The notes under the pieces are model-generated. The model was not told where the DNA came from, searched no databases, and was given only the letters and a program-made list of their open reading frames with translations. This document shows positions 42,878 through 51,500 of a DNA stretch of 64,000 nt, in pieces. Both the position numbers and the translations under genes were made by a program. Each line of letters starts with the position of its first letter. Within the stretch, counting starts at the first letter, position 1. Source of the stretch: Proteiniclasticum ruminis DSM 24773 (GTDB lineage Bacteria > Bacillota > Clostridia > Clostridiales > Clostridiaceae); the NCBI RefSeq assembly GCF_000701905.1, contig NZ_JNKC01000005.1, positions 248,001 to 312,000 of the forward strand, read 5' to 3'.

Positions 42878-43978
42878 TTAAGATTCGATTGCCTTAATGC
42901 TTAAAGATACCTTCTTATTTTCTTCTGAAGAATCCAGAATCTTTACCTTGATGGTTTCACCAATGGTAAGTACTTCTGAAGGAGATTCTACTCTCTGATG
43001 GGAAAGCTGTGAAATATGCGCAAGACCATCCACGCCAGGTTCCAGTTCAATGAATGCACCAAAGTCTGTAAATCTGACAACCTTGCCCAATACAACGCTT
43101 CCTTCTGGGTATTTCTCTTCAATTCTTGTCCATGGGTTTTCCTGTAGAGCCTTCAGGCTAAGTGAAAGTCTCTTCTTCTCGTTGTCTAGAGCGATGATCT
43201 TCACCTTCAGCTCATCTCCAACCTTCAGAACATCACTTGGCTTTCCAACTTTACCATAGGAAATTTCAGAAACATGAAGCAGTCCATCAACACCATTGAC
43301 GTTGACAAATGCACCGAAATCGGTAAGTCTCTCCACATGTCCTTCTAATGTCTGTCCTACTTCAAAGCTTTCCCAAGCACTTGCTTCCTGAGCGATTCTG
43401 TCTTCCTGAAGCTTCTTTCTTCTGGAAGCAACCACTCTGGTTGTGCCTCTCTTTTCTTCAATCTCGATGACATTGACATCCAGATCCTGATCCTTATAAA
43501 CAGAAAGATCATTCACAGAGTGCAGTTCAAGATGTGAAGCTGGAATAAAGACTCTCTGTCCAAGATAGGTAGCTACTACACCACCCTTAACAGCATCCTT
43601 CACTCTAACTTTAACAGTCTCGTTGTTCTCGTGAGCTGCTCTAAGGTCTCTAATGGCTTCTTCTCTGTGCATTTCTACCATAGAAAGAATAAAGAAGGAA
43701 TCATTTTCCTGAGGTCTTCTGATAACCTTAGCTTCAATTTCCTGACCAAGTTCAAGAACTTCTGTCAGATTTCCTTCAGAATCTACGGTAGCTTCTTCAA
43801 TGACAAGCTTACCATCATGGCTGGCTCCTACAAGTGCTACTATAGCTTCTTTATCGTCTAGCTGGATGATTTTCCCTTTAATGATCTGACCAATTCTCAC
43901 TGGCTTGTCATAAAGATCCATAAGATCCTGCATTGACATTTCATTTTCGTTGTTTTCGATGTTTTGATTATCCATCAT
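42878..43978 (-). CDS. rpsA: Ribosomal protein S1 homologue (four S1 domains)
   Basis: 366 residues. Four OB-fold S1 repeats at roughly 30–95, 110–180, 200–270 and 285–355. The last two are the most typical (VERLTDFGAFVNVNGVDGLLHVSE; VRFTDFGAFIELEPGVDGLAHISQ, quoted here in part). The length is that of the short clostridial S1-like protein, not the six-domain enterobacterial one. It overlaps ispH by four bases. In several Clostridia the two are a single fused protein; here they are separate but coupled. Confidence 0.92.
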   Translation of the reverse strand: MMDNQNIENNENEMSMQDLMDLYDKPVRIGQIIKGKIIQLDDKEAIVALVGASHDGKLVIEEATVDSEGNLTEVLELGQEIEAKVIRRPQENDSFFILSMVEMHREEAIRDLRAAHENNETVKVRVKDAVKGGVVATYLGQRVFIPASHLELHSVNDLSVYKDQDLDVNVIEIEEKRGTTRVVASRRKKLQEDRIAQEASAWESFEVGQTLEGHVERLTDFGAFVNVNGVDGLLHVSEISYGKVGKPSDVLKVGDELKVKIIALDNEKKRLSLSLKALQENPWTRIEEKYPEGSVVLGKVVRFTDFGAFIELEPGVDGLAHISQLSHQRVESPSEVLTIGETIKVKILDSSEENKKVSLSIKAIES

Positions 43979-44808
43979 AAGTTTTCCATTGCCTCCTTAA
44001 TTATCCATTCTGGTGTGGATGCACCCGCAGTGATCCCTACTCTCACTGCATTTTTAATTTTTTCTTTGATTTCGTCCAACTCTCCAGCATTTTCAATATG
44101 GAAAGTCAATGGACAGTTTTTTTTGCATATCTCGTAGAGTTTTGTGGTATTAGAACTGGTACGTCCTCCGATGACAATCATGGCATCTACTTCCCTGGAA
44201 ATCTCTTCTGCAGACTTCTGTCTGTCCTCGGTTGCTTTGCAAATGGTATTGAAAGCAACAAACTCCTTGGCAGTTTCAGCAATATTTGTAATCAGATTCA
44301 CCCAATTCGATTGTTTTTCCGTAGTTTGTGCAACTACGCAGATTTTTCCTTTCATCGGAAAATCAATTTCACCACTTTTCGTAATATAAGCACTGCTCTC
44401 ACAGTATCCGTTGATCCCGACGACTTCTGGATGGTGTTCATCGCCAAGAATTACGATCTTATACCCTTTATCATGATACAATTTGACTTTCTTCTGAATA
44501 TTTATCACATAAGGGCAGGTCAGATCCACAATGGAAACTCCTTGCTCCTTAAGCTCATCATAGACCGCCATGGCAACGCCATGTGTTCTAATTATGACCG
44601 TATCTTCCTTCATCAGACTTGGAATATCATCCATTGTAATCTCATGAATCCCTTTGTCTGCAAGTTTTCCCGTCACGTCCTTGTTATGGATCAATGGTCC
44701 CAGCGTAACTACCTTACCTTGAGGACTCATAAAATCAAAGGACTGTTTTACTGCACGTTCTACGCCAAAACAAAATCCAGAGTTATTGGCTCTAATAATT
44801 TCTCTCAT
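43975..44808 (-). CDS. ispH: 4-hydroxy-3-methylbut-2-enyl diphosphate reductase
   Basis: 277 residues. Last step of the MEP isoprenoid pathway, an iron-sulphur enzyme. The three cluster cysteines lie in NSGFCFGVERA, VDLTCPYV and NTICKATEDRQ. The catalytic Glu region VAQTTEKQ and GITAGASTPEWII are present. AAGGAGCAAA precedes ATG 44808. Together with dxs at the right end it shows that the cell uses the MEP route. Confidence 0.95.
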   Translation of the reverse strand: MREIIRANNSGFCFGVERAVKQSFDFMSPQGKVVTLGPLIHNKDVTGKLADKGIHEITMDDIPSLMKEDTVIIRTHGVAMAVYDELKEQGVSIVDLTCPYVINIQKKVKLYHDKGYKIVILGDEHHPEVVGINGYCESSAYITKSGEIDFPMKGKICVVAQTTEKQSNWVNLITNIAETAKEFVAFNTICKATEDRQKSAEEISREVDAMIVIGGRTSSNTTKLYEICKKNCPLTFHIENAGELDEIKEKIKNAVRVGITAGASTPEWIIKEAMENL

Positions 44809-44847
44809 TTTGCTCCTTTTATAATCACCGTACTCTTGACATTATGA

Positions 44848-44856
44848 ATTATATCA
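44848..44856 (-). promoter_or_regulatory. Extended -10 element for ispH–rpsA
   Basis: On the minus strand TGATATAAT, an extended -10, about 40 bases before ispH, without a convincing -35. The rest of the 220-base gap back to aroH is AT-rich and shows nothing else. Confidence 0.5.
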
Positions 44857-45028
44857 TAAATAGACAAGTCATAAAAAGTCTTTCAACGTATAATCATGAT
44901 TTTATTCGAAAAATGCGAATAAATTTCAACGCACTTAAACATTACCTTCCATATTATACTCTATTTCATGAAAATTAGCTACAGATTCTATAGAGTACAA
45001 TGAGATTCTCTTTCATTTCACATCCTGC

Positions 45029-45391
45029 TTATACTATGCTGGAACCTGTCAGATCCGGTCTCAATGACTTGGATTTCCTTAGATATACAGAAGTTCCACG
45101 AACCGGTGCATCATAATGTATCATTACCCGAATGCATAGTCCTAAAGCCCCTTGTACATCCATTTCCTGAAAATGAAGAATTGGCACATCTGTAATACCC
45201 AGTACTTCTCTCAAGTATTTTCCAGGATATGCTGAACGGATGTCTTTGGTTGCAGTAAAGAGAACCGAAACCATGTTTTCCGGTTTCAGACTGTTTTGTG
45301 CTATGAGTTCGTTCATCAGCTCAACTGTCGCTTCCTTAATCTCGATTGGTGTGTCTTTTTCGATTGTAGTTGCGCCTCTGATTGCAATCAT
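45029..45391 (-). CDS. aroH: Chorismate mutase, AroH type
   Basis: 120 residues, the compact trimeric AroH family (chorismate to prephenate). MIAIRGATTIEKDTPIEI, SVLFTATKDIRSAYPGKYLRE and the C-terminal VMIHYDAPVRGTSVYLRK, in pieces, match the Bacillus enzyme, including the Arg in IRGAT and the Tyr/Arg near the end. ATG 45391 overlaps the flavoprotein gene by four bases. Confidence 0.93.
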   Translation of the reverse strand: MIAIRGATTIEKDTPIEIKEATVELMNELIAQNSLKPENMVSVLFTATKDIRSAYPGKYLREVLGITDVPILHFQEMDVQGALGLCIRVMIHYDAPVRGTSVYLRKSKSLRPDLTGSSIV

Positions 45392-46596
45392 ATGGAATCA
45401 CCCGCCAGAAACCCAGTTGAGAATGCGATTTGAAGGTTAAACCCACCTGTCACAGCATCCACATCAATCATTTCTCCAGCAAAAGATAGATTACCAATTA
45501 TTTTTGATTTCATCGTGCTTGGGTCGATTTCCTTGGTTACCACACCACCTCTGGTGATAATGGCTTCGTTAATGGATTTAGTCCCTACAACTGTTACAGA
45601 AATATTCTTCAGAACCCTGACAAGATTCAGACGTTCTCCTTTTGTAATGCTGTTGCATTTCTTTTCTGGATCAATACCAGACTGCTCTACAATAAAGGGA
45701 ATCAGTTTTGAAGGCAGCAAATCTGTCAGTGCATTTCTGAAATCTCTGTTCTGATACTTCAGAAAATCTCTTTGAAGTCTCTGATCCAAAGCATTCTCAT
45801 GAAGTCCTGGTTTCAGATCAATTATACCTTCCACATGACCCGGTTTATAATAAGCGGATGCAGAAAGCACAAGAGGACCACTGATGCCAAAATGAGTGAA
45901 CAGCATTTCTCCAATATCTGTAAACACTTCTTTATTTTTCACTTTCAGTGTAAATCTTACATTCTTAAGACTTAGCCCCTGAAGATCTTTCACAAAAGTC
46001 TCCTTGGTAACCAACGGAATCAGTGACGGTGTCATAGGATATACAGAATGCCCGATCTTACCTGAAATATTCTGGAGTGTTCCATCAGATCCAGTGCCGA
46101 AATAAGAACACCCACCCCCCGCAAAAATATACCAATCCCCTGAAATACTGCCTTTGTTTGTGACAAGTTCCAGGATTCTGTCCTTCTTCAAAATGACATC
46201 TTTCACCAAGGTGTGGTACTGAACATCCACATGCTGTTTTATAAGTTCATTCCTCAGAGCATCAATCACATCAGATGATTTGTCAGATGCCGGAAACACA
46301 CGGTGGCCTCGTTCAACTTTCAGCACAAGCCCCCGCTCTCTGAAGAAAGTCATCAGCTGCTCGTTGGTGTACGAATACAGTGCACTATAAAGAAACTCAG
46401 GGTTTCTGGGGATGTTTTCAAAGAACTCAGAAATGTCCTTTTCATTCGTGATATTGCATCGTCCTTTTCCGGTGATGAAAAGTTTCTTCCCGATTTTCTC
46501 ATTTCTTTCCAATAAAACCACTTGATGACCTTTTTCAGCAGCACGAATGGATGCCATTATGCCTGCAGGTCCCCCACCAACAACTATTACTCTCAT
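45388..46596 (-). CDS. HI0933/BaiN-like FAD-dependent oxidoreductase
   Basis: 402 residues. The N-terminal Rossmann motif VVGGGPAGIMASIRAAEKG and GKGRCNITNEKDI are family signatures, as is the C-terminal NLSFAGEMIDVDAVTGGFNLQ. Members are annotated as HI0933-like flavoproteins; one subgroup reduces bile-acid intermediates, but that cannot be assumed. It is co-transcribed with aroH, with no obvious metabolic link. Confidence 0.9.
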   Translation of the reverse strand: MRVIVVGGGPAGIMASIRAAEKGHQVVLLERNEKIGKKLFITGKGRCNITNEKDISEFFENIPRNPEFLYSALYSYTNEQLMTFFRERGLVLKVERGHRVFPASDKSSDVIDALRNELIKQHVDVQYHTLVKDVILKKDRILELVTNKGSISGDWYIFAGGGCSYFGTGSDGTLQNISGKIGHSVYPMTPSLIPLVTKETFVKDLQGLSLKNVRFTLKVKNKEVFTDIGEMLFTHFGISGPLVLSASAYYKPGHVEGIIDLKPGLHENALDQRLQRDFLKYQNRDFRNALTDLLPSKLIPFIVEQSGIDPEKKCNSITKGERLNLVRVLKNISVTVVGTKSINEAIITRGGVVTKEIDPSTMKSKIIGNLSFAGEMIDVDAVTGGFNLQIAFSTGFLAGDSI

Positions 46597-46655
46597 ACAT
46601 TATCCTCACTCATTCATTCCGTATTCCGGAATATCTTCATCCATTATATTAAAGA

Positions 46656-46679
46656 AAGGCTTGCAATAATGCAAGCCTT
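46656..46679 (-). terminator. Terminator after gdhA
   Basis: On the minus strand AAGGCTTGCA and TGCAAGCCTT with a 4-base loop, then TCTTT. Confidence 0.9.
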
Positions 46680-46694
46680 CTGAAATCTACTATT

Positions 46695-48062
46695 TTAATA
46701 CTGTCCCTGAGCAACCATTGCTTTTGCAACTTTGTCAAATCCTGCGATGTTAGCACCGGCAACTAGATTGTATCCAAAGCCATAGAACTCAGCAGCATCT
46801 TTTGCATTCTTGTGAATATTCTTCATAATCTGGTGAAGCTTAGCATCCACCTCTTCTTCTGTCCAGGAAAGTCTCATACTGTTCTGTGACATTTCAAGAG
46901 CAGATACGGATACACCACCAGCATTAGCAGCCTTGGATGGTCCAACTACTACTCCACTGTTCAAGAAGTGTGTTACAGCTTCATTGGTACATGGCATATT
47001 TGCGCCTTCACAAACATATTTGATTCCATTGTCTGTGATCATCTTCGCATGCTCAATGTGAATATCATTCTGTGTTGCACAAGGCATAATGATATCTACT
47101 TTTCTACCCCATGGCTTCTCTCCTGCAAAGAACTCCACGCCGAACTTGTCTGCATAGTCTTTTACCTTGTCTCTTCCGGAGTTTCTCATTTCAACCAGGT
47201 AGTTGATCTTTTCAGGTGTGCTTACACCATCTGGATCATAAATATATCCATCTGGACCGGATAAGGTAACAACCTTAGCTCCGAGCTCTGTTGCCTTGGA
47301 ACAAACACCCCAGGTAACATTTCCGAAACCGGAAGCAGCGATGGTTTTCCCTACCATTTTATCGCCCAGGTGTTCCAAAATCTCATTACAGAAGTATACA
47401 ATACCGTATCCGGTTGCTTCTGGACGGATGAGTGATCCACCATAAGGGATTCCTTTTCCTGTGAATACACCATTTTCAAATGCTCCACGGATTCTTCTGT
47501 ACATACCAAACAGGTAGCCGATTTCTCTGGCACCTACTCCGATATCTCCAGCTGGAACGTCCACATCTGGACCGATGTGTCTATATAGTTCTGTCATGAA
47601 GCTTTGGCAGAATCTCAAAATTTCACTGTCTGATTTTCCTCTTGGGTCAAAGTCAGAACCACCCTTACCTCCACCAATTGGAAGTCCTGTCAGAGAATTC
47701 TTTAATGTCTGCTCGAAAGCAAGGAATTTCATGATAGAGAGTGTTACCGATGGATGGAATCTGAGTCCACCTTTGTAAGGCCCGATCACTCCATTAAACT
47801 GTACTCTATACCCTCTGTTTACCTGAACATGACCATTGTCATCTTCCCATGATACTTTGAACATAATCATTCTTTCAGGTTCAACGAATCTGCCAAGAAG
47901 ATTCATCTTCATATATTCTGGGAACTTATCAAGAACTGGCTTCAGTGTAGGAAGAACTTCTTCTACAGTCTGAATAAATTCTGGTTCATGACCATTTTTT
48001 GCCTTTACATCATTAATGATCTTCTCAATGTACTCTGTTGAGCTAAGCATTGTACTTGCCAT
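46695..48062 (-). CDS. gdhA: NADP-type glutamate dehydrogenase
   Basis: 455 residues, hexameric small glutamate dehydrogenase. It interconverts 2-oxoglutarate plus ammonia and glutamate. KGGLRFHPSV, LPIGGGKGGSDFDP with the catalytic Lys region, PAGDIGVGAREIGYLFG and the Rossmann segment IAASGFGNVTWG are clear. Length and pattern match the NADP-dependent group, though cofactor choice is inferred. GGGGGTAAAAAA precedes ATG 48062. It is a single-gene unit. Confidence 0.94.
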   Translation of the reverse strand: MASTMLSSTEYIEKIINDVKAKNGHEPEFIQTVEEVLPTLKPVLDKFPEYMKMNLLGRFVEPERMIMFKVSWEDDNGHVQVNRGYRVQFNGVIGPYKGGLRFHPSVTLSIMKFLAFEQTLKNSLTGLPIGGGKGGSDFDPRGKSDSEILRFCQSFMTELYRHIGPDVDVPAGDIGVGAREIGYLFGMYRRIRGAFENGVFTGKGIPYGGSLIRPEATGYGIVYFCNEILEHLGDKMVGKTIAASGFGNVTWGVCSKATELGAKVVTLSGPDGYIYDPDGVSTPEKINYLVEMRNSGRDKVKDYADKFGVEFFAGEKPWGRKVDIIMPCATQNDIHIEHAKMITDNGIKYVCEGANMPCTNEAVTHFLNSGVVVGPSKAANAGGVSVSALEMSQNSMRLSWTEEEVDAKLHQIMKNIHKNAKDAAEFYGFGYNLVAGANIAGFDKVAKAMVAQGQY

Positions 48063-48258
48063 TTTTTTACCCCCAAATTTGTTTTCCGTAATAGTGGTGA
48101 TTAGTCTTACATGTCTATTCTACAATGAATTTCACTGTTTTTCACCCGCTTACAAAAAGTTTATTAAGTTCTTATTAAAACCTTTACATCGTTATAGAAC
48201 CAATTATTTTTTCACAAATTTCATTAAGAAAAAGGTGATAGGAAGGGATAAAATATAA

Positions 48259-48297
48259 AAATCCATACTTCGTTATTTGGATAACGAGTATGGATTT
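48259..48297 (-). terminator. Terminator after the RpiR-type regulator
   Basis: AAATCCATACTTCGTTAT pairs with ATAACGAGTATGGATTT with one bulge, followed on the minus strand by TTATATTTT. Confidence 0.88.
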
Positions 48298-48311
48298 CAC
48301 TTCAGGCATGA

Positions 48312-49169
48312 TTAATTGAAGATGTCATGCTTCTTCCAGATCTCTTCCAAGGTGTTGAAAATCTCCCCTACCTGGTCTTTTTTCCTCATGCCAACGGAAA
48401 CAATTACAGCATTGATGACGCTGAGAGGGGCTACCAGAGAGTCTACAAAGGAAGCCATATTGCTTTGTGCAATGAGACTATAATCCGCCCTGGCTGCTAG
48501 AGGTGAGAGCAGGCTGTCAGTGATGACGCTTACCTTAGCACCTCTGCTTTTCGCAAAATCTAGTGCTTCAATGGTTTTTTGTGAATATCTCGGAAACCCA
48601 ATTCCGATGACAAGGTCATCTTTGTTCAGTTTGATCATCTGTTCAAAAATATCACTATATCCCTGATGGATAGAACGGACATTATCCAAAAACAGGTTCA
48701 GATAAAAGGCGAGGAAATTCGCCAAGGTGTTGGAGCTTCTAAGCCCTATGATATAAATGTTTCTTGCTTCGAAAATCGCATCAATAATTTGTTCGAAGGT
48801 CTGCTCGTTGATCTTCTCCAAAGTTGCACGTATATTCTCCATATCTGCCTTCAGAACACCCTTCAGCGCATTCTCTGTATTGACGAGACTGTTCGTCAGC
48901 TCCAATCTCTGCACGGTGGTTAACTTGACTTTTACGATATCCTGCAAAGATTTCTGAAGTTCAGGATATCCTTCATAACCGAGTTCATTTGCAAATCGAA
49001 CCACAGTTGATTCTGAAACTCCAACACTCGCTCCAAGCTTGGACGCCGTCATAAATGCTGCTTTATCATATTGCTTGAGTATAAACTCAGCAATAAGCTT
49101 CTGTCCTTTACTGAGTTTTGCATATTTGCTCTGGATAACTCTCATCAGATCATCACGGTTGCCTTCCAT
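48312..49169 (-). CDS. MurR/RpiR-family transcription regulator
   Basis: 285 residues. The N-terminal RpiR-type HTH has LSKGQKLIAEFIL, then MTASKLGASVGVSESTVVRF. The C-terminal SIS sugar-phosphate domain has IIGLRSSNTLANFLAF and VIGIGFPRYSQKTIEALDFA. Such proteins respond to sugar phosphates or amino sugars. No transport or sugar gene is next to it, so the target is unknown. It has its own promoter and terminator. Confidence 0.9.
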   Translation of the reverse strand: MEGNRDDLMRVIQSKYAKLSKGQKLIAEFILKQYDKAAFMTASKLGASVGVSESTVVRFANELGYEGYPELQKSLQDIVKVKLTTVQRLELTNSLVNTENALKGVLKADMENIRATLEKINEQTFEQIIDAIFEARNIYIIGLRSSNTLANFLAFYLNLFLDNVRSIHQGYSDIFEQMIKLNKDDLVIGIGFPRYSQKTIEALDFAKSRGAKVSVITDSLLSPLAARADYSLIAQSNMASFVDSLVAPLSVINAVIVSVGMRKKDQVGEIFNTLEEIWKKHDIFN

Positions 49170-49238
49170 AACTTATCCTCTCTTTCAAACATCCATTAAC
49201 GGATCATCAATGTTCATGGTTTAATCTCAATTATTTTC

Positions 49239-49267
49239 ATTATATTCTGTTTCTCTTTAGCAGTAAA
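49239..49267 (-). promoter_or_regulatory. Promoter of the RpiR-type gene
   Basis: On the minus strand TTTACT, 17 bases, perfect TATAAT, 70 bases before the start codon. Confidence 0.75.
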
Positions 49268-49464
49268 GGTAATCCATCATGGCCTCAGCTCTTTTGTCGT
49301 CTTTTTTTCCTGGTGATGAAGGGGTTCATCTCTTATTTCGATTTAAAAGGATCTTATTAGAAAGCAAAAAATACGATTCAAGTTTACAATAACGCTATAA
49401 CCATAATATATATTATGTAAACTATTCTAAATTGAGATCCACACACTCTGTCTGCTGAAATAAA
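49268..49464. other. Gene-free stretch with a dif-like element
   Basis: Between the RpiR promoter and the terminator of the H-NOX gene I see no gene. The only notable feature is the dif-like repeat at 49396–49423 and the related outer repeat AGTTTACA at 49381–49388. Confidence 0.5.
49396..49423 (-). repeat. dif-like sequence
   Basis: A 28-base element with the layout 11-6-11. Read on the plus strand, the right arm TTATGTAAACT and the centre TATATA are identical to my recollection of the Bacillus subtilis dif site; the left arm TATAACCATAA matches poorly. It shares GTTTACATAAT with the element at 6183–6210 in opposite orientation. Genes on both sides run the same way, so it does not look like a chromosome terminus. 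Confidence 0.35.
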
Positions 49465-49493
49465 GCAAGCCCAGTGCATCACACTGAGCTTGC
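49465..49493 (-). terminator. Terminator after the H-NOX chemoreceptor gene
   Basis: On the minus strand GCAAGCTCAGTG and CACTGGGCTTGC with a 5-base loop, then TTTATTT. Confidence 0.88.
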
Positions 49494-49517
49494 AATTTTT
49501 CACGATCTAATTTATTT

Positions 49518-51329
49518 TTACAGTTTGTAGCGCTTCAGCTCATTTTTGAGGAACAGCACCACTTTTTCCAGCTCATCTATATTTTCAGTAAGTTTGGATA
49601 TCTCCCCTGCAAAGCTTGTGACATTGGCACTCATTTCCTGGGAAGATGCTGAATTTTCTTCCGCGATGGCCGCTAATTTATGTACATTGTCAAAAACTTG
49701 GTTGATTTTTTCTGTTTCCATGGACAATTTGGTTGAGATTTCCGAGATGGACCCTGATACTGCATGAATTCTTTTTGCCGCAGTCTTGCTCTCCGCTGTA
49801 ACATTTTCCATTGTTTTTGTTCCCGCGTCCAGCTCTCCATACTGATCATTTACCTTCGCCACCATATCATTCACACCAAGGATGAACTCATTGAGATTTG
49901 TATTGATGGTACTGACCGCTTCTTTCGAGTCTTCTGCAAGCTTTCTGATTTCATCCGCAACTACACTGAATCCACGTCCCATTTCTCCAGCGCGGGCAGC
50001 TTCTATGGATGCGTTCAAGGCAAGAAGATTGGTTTGCTCAGCAATACTCTCTACGGTTCCAACGATGCTGATGATATCTTTCACCTTCATTCCAAGATCC
50101 TTCCCGGTTTCATTGACCTTAGAAAAATTCTGCTTCACCGAGTTCATTTTTCCGGAAACTTTCTCCAGATCTTTGAAAGATACTTCAATCTGCTCCACTG
50201 CATCTTCCAGGGATTTTTTCCCATTCAGCTCCTGTGTGCTGATTTCATTGAGAATTTTAATATTCTCAGCCAATATGCTTACTGATGCTTCTGTTTCCGA
50301 GGCCTGATGCTGAGCACCTTCTGCCACTTCTTCCACCGAGCTTGCAATGAGTTCTGAAACATCTCCTAGATTTTTCGCAACTTTAGAGAACTTACCAATG
50401 AAGGAGTAGAGATCATCCATCCCGCCTCTATAGTATGTGAATTCTTCCTTCAGATGTTCTTTGGCTTCTGACAGATCCCCTAGAATTCCCTCGAACTGAT
50501 CTGCTGTTATGATTTTTAGGTCTTTAGACAAATCCAGAACTTTAATGGCCTCAATCTCTTCTTTAATGTCCTTCACAGGTTTGAAGAGAAGAAGATTGCC
50601 AATGGCCGATGAAACAAGAACCATCAGTGGAATGCTTATAAGAAGAACCAGATTTTGTGTTCCCTGTACTGCAAAAATTGCTGTGGCACTCACCAGAGCT
50701 GGAAGTATAGCAGATTTCAGTGGAAAGGATTTTATAAATCCAAGAGAAAGCACTCTAGAGAATGCATATTTTTTCACTTTCTTCGGTGTCTTCTCGAAGG
50801 AGAGGTGTATTTTAACTACATAAACCTCTCCTTCTTTGGTTTCTTCTACAATTTCTGCGTCAATTTTCTCACCGAAGTGTTTACCGACCCCTTCAATGAG
50901 CCCCATGAGATAGTGGTGCAGACCTCTTGTGGATTTATAAACCATCAAGAAATTTTTCTCGTCAATGGGCTCTGGTATCAGTCTTGGTGGTTTCGCGCCA
51001 GAAATCATTTTTGTCAGCTGCGCATGTATCGTATCCATCATCATCAGGAAACCCATGGCTGAATTTGTTTCGAAATAAGAAGGAAACCACTCCCTGAATG
51101 ACTGCACGTTGTTCACGCCCAAAGTCCGATAGAGTTCTTCTATCTTCATGCCTTGCTTCTTTGCAAAATTCTCCATGATTCCTTTTATTTCCGCATCGTC
51201 GATTTCCTCCAGCGGTGTGATTATTCTCTGAGGATGCCATCCTGCGGCTTTCAGAATTTCATTCTTCTGATTCTCTCCATACAGTCTCGTTAAAGTTGTC
51301 AGCCAGATGCTTACCAATGTCCCTTTCAT
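49518..51329 (-). CDS. H-NOX haem sensor fused to a chemoreceptor signalling domain
   Basis: 603 residues. Residues 1–185 are an H-NOX domain ([38 protein letters not shown]). They hold the proximal haem His102, Pro115 and the YKSTR (YxSxR) propionate-binding motif at 131–135. The distal pocket has Trp9, Asn74 and Tyr140 at the same numbers as the oxygen-binding H-NOX of Thermoanaerobacter tengcongensis. Two membrane helices follow (about 203–250), then a HAMP-like linker, then a methyl-accepting signalling domain with [21 protein letters not shown], split at the hairpin tip, and [16 protein letters not shown]. So gas binding should be signalled to CheA/CheW. GAGGAGACAGGAA precedes ATG 51329. 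No che genes are in the window. Confidence 0.95.
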   Translation of the reverse strand: MKGTLVSIWLTTLTRLYGENQKNEILKAAGWHPQRIITPLEEIDDAEIKGIMENFAKKQGMKIEELYRTLGVNNVQSFREWFPSYFETNSAMGFLMMMDTIHAQLTKMISGAKPPRLIPEPIDEKNFLMVYKSTRGLHHYLMGLIEGVGKHFGEKIDAEIVEETKEGEVYVVKIHLSFEKTPKKVKKYAFSRVLSLGFIKSFPLKSAILPALVSATAIFAVQGTQNLVLLISIPLMVLVSSAIGNLLLFKPVKDIKEEIEAIKVLDLSKDLKIITADQFEGILGDLSEAKEHLKEEFTYYRGGMDDLYSFIGKFSKVAKNLGDVSELIASSVEEVAEGAQHQASETEASVSILAENIKILNEISTQELNGKKSLEDAVEQIEVSFKDLEKVSGKMNSVKQNFSKVNETGKDLGMKVKDIISIVGTVESIAEQTNLLALNASIEAARAGEMGRGFSVVADEIRKLAEDSKEAVSTINTNLNEFILGVNDMVAKVNDQYGELDAGTKTMENVTAESKTAAKRIHAVSGSISEISTKLSMETEKINQVFDNVHKLAAIAEENSASSQEMSANVTSFAGEISKLTENIDELEKVVLFLKNELKRYKL

Positions 51330-51500
51330 TTCCTGTCTCCTCTTTCTTTACTTAAATACTACTAATTTTTCTATCGGCACTTTATTCATTTAATTAATAT
51401 ATACGTAATGATAATCGTTTTAATCATTTTTTCATCTCTATGGGTTATTAGTGAAATCATAAGAGTAGCGCATAGAAGAAAACGATAAAGGAGAATACTG

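Noticed and set aside
44098-44847. Long plus-strand open frame (249 codons) over ispH
   Set aside because: Antisense shadow of ispH. The translation has the biased composition typical of such shadows and no ribosome binding site.
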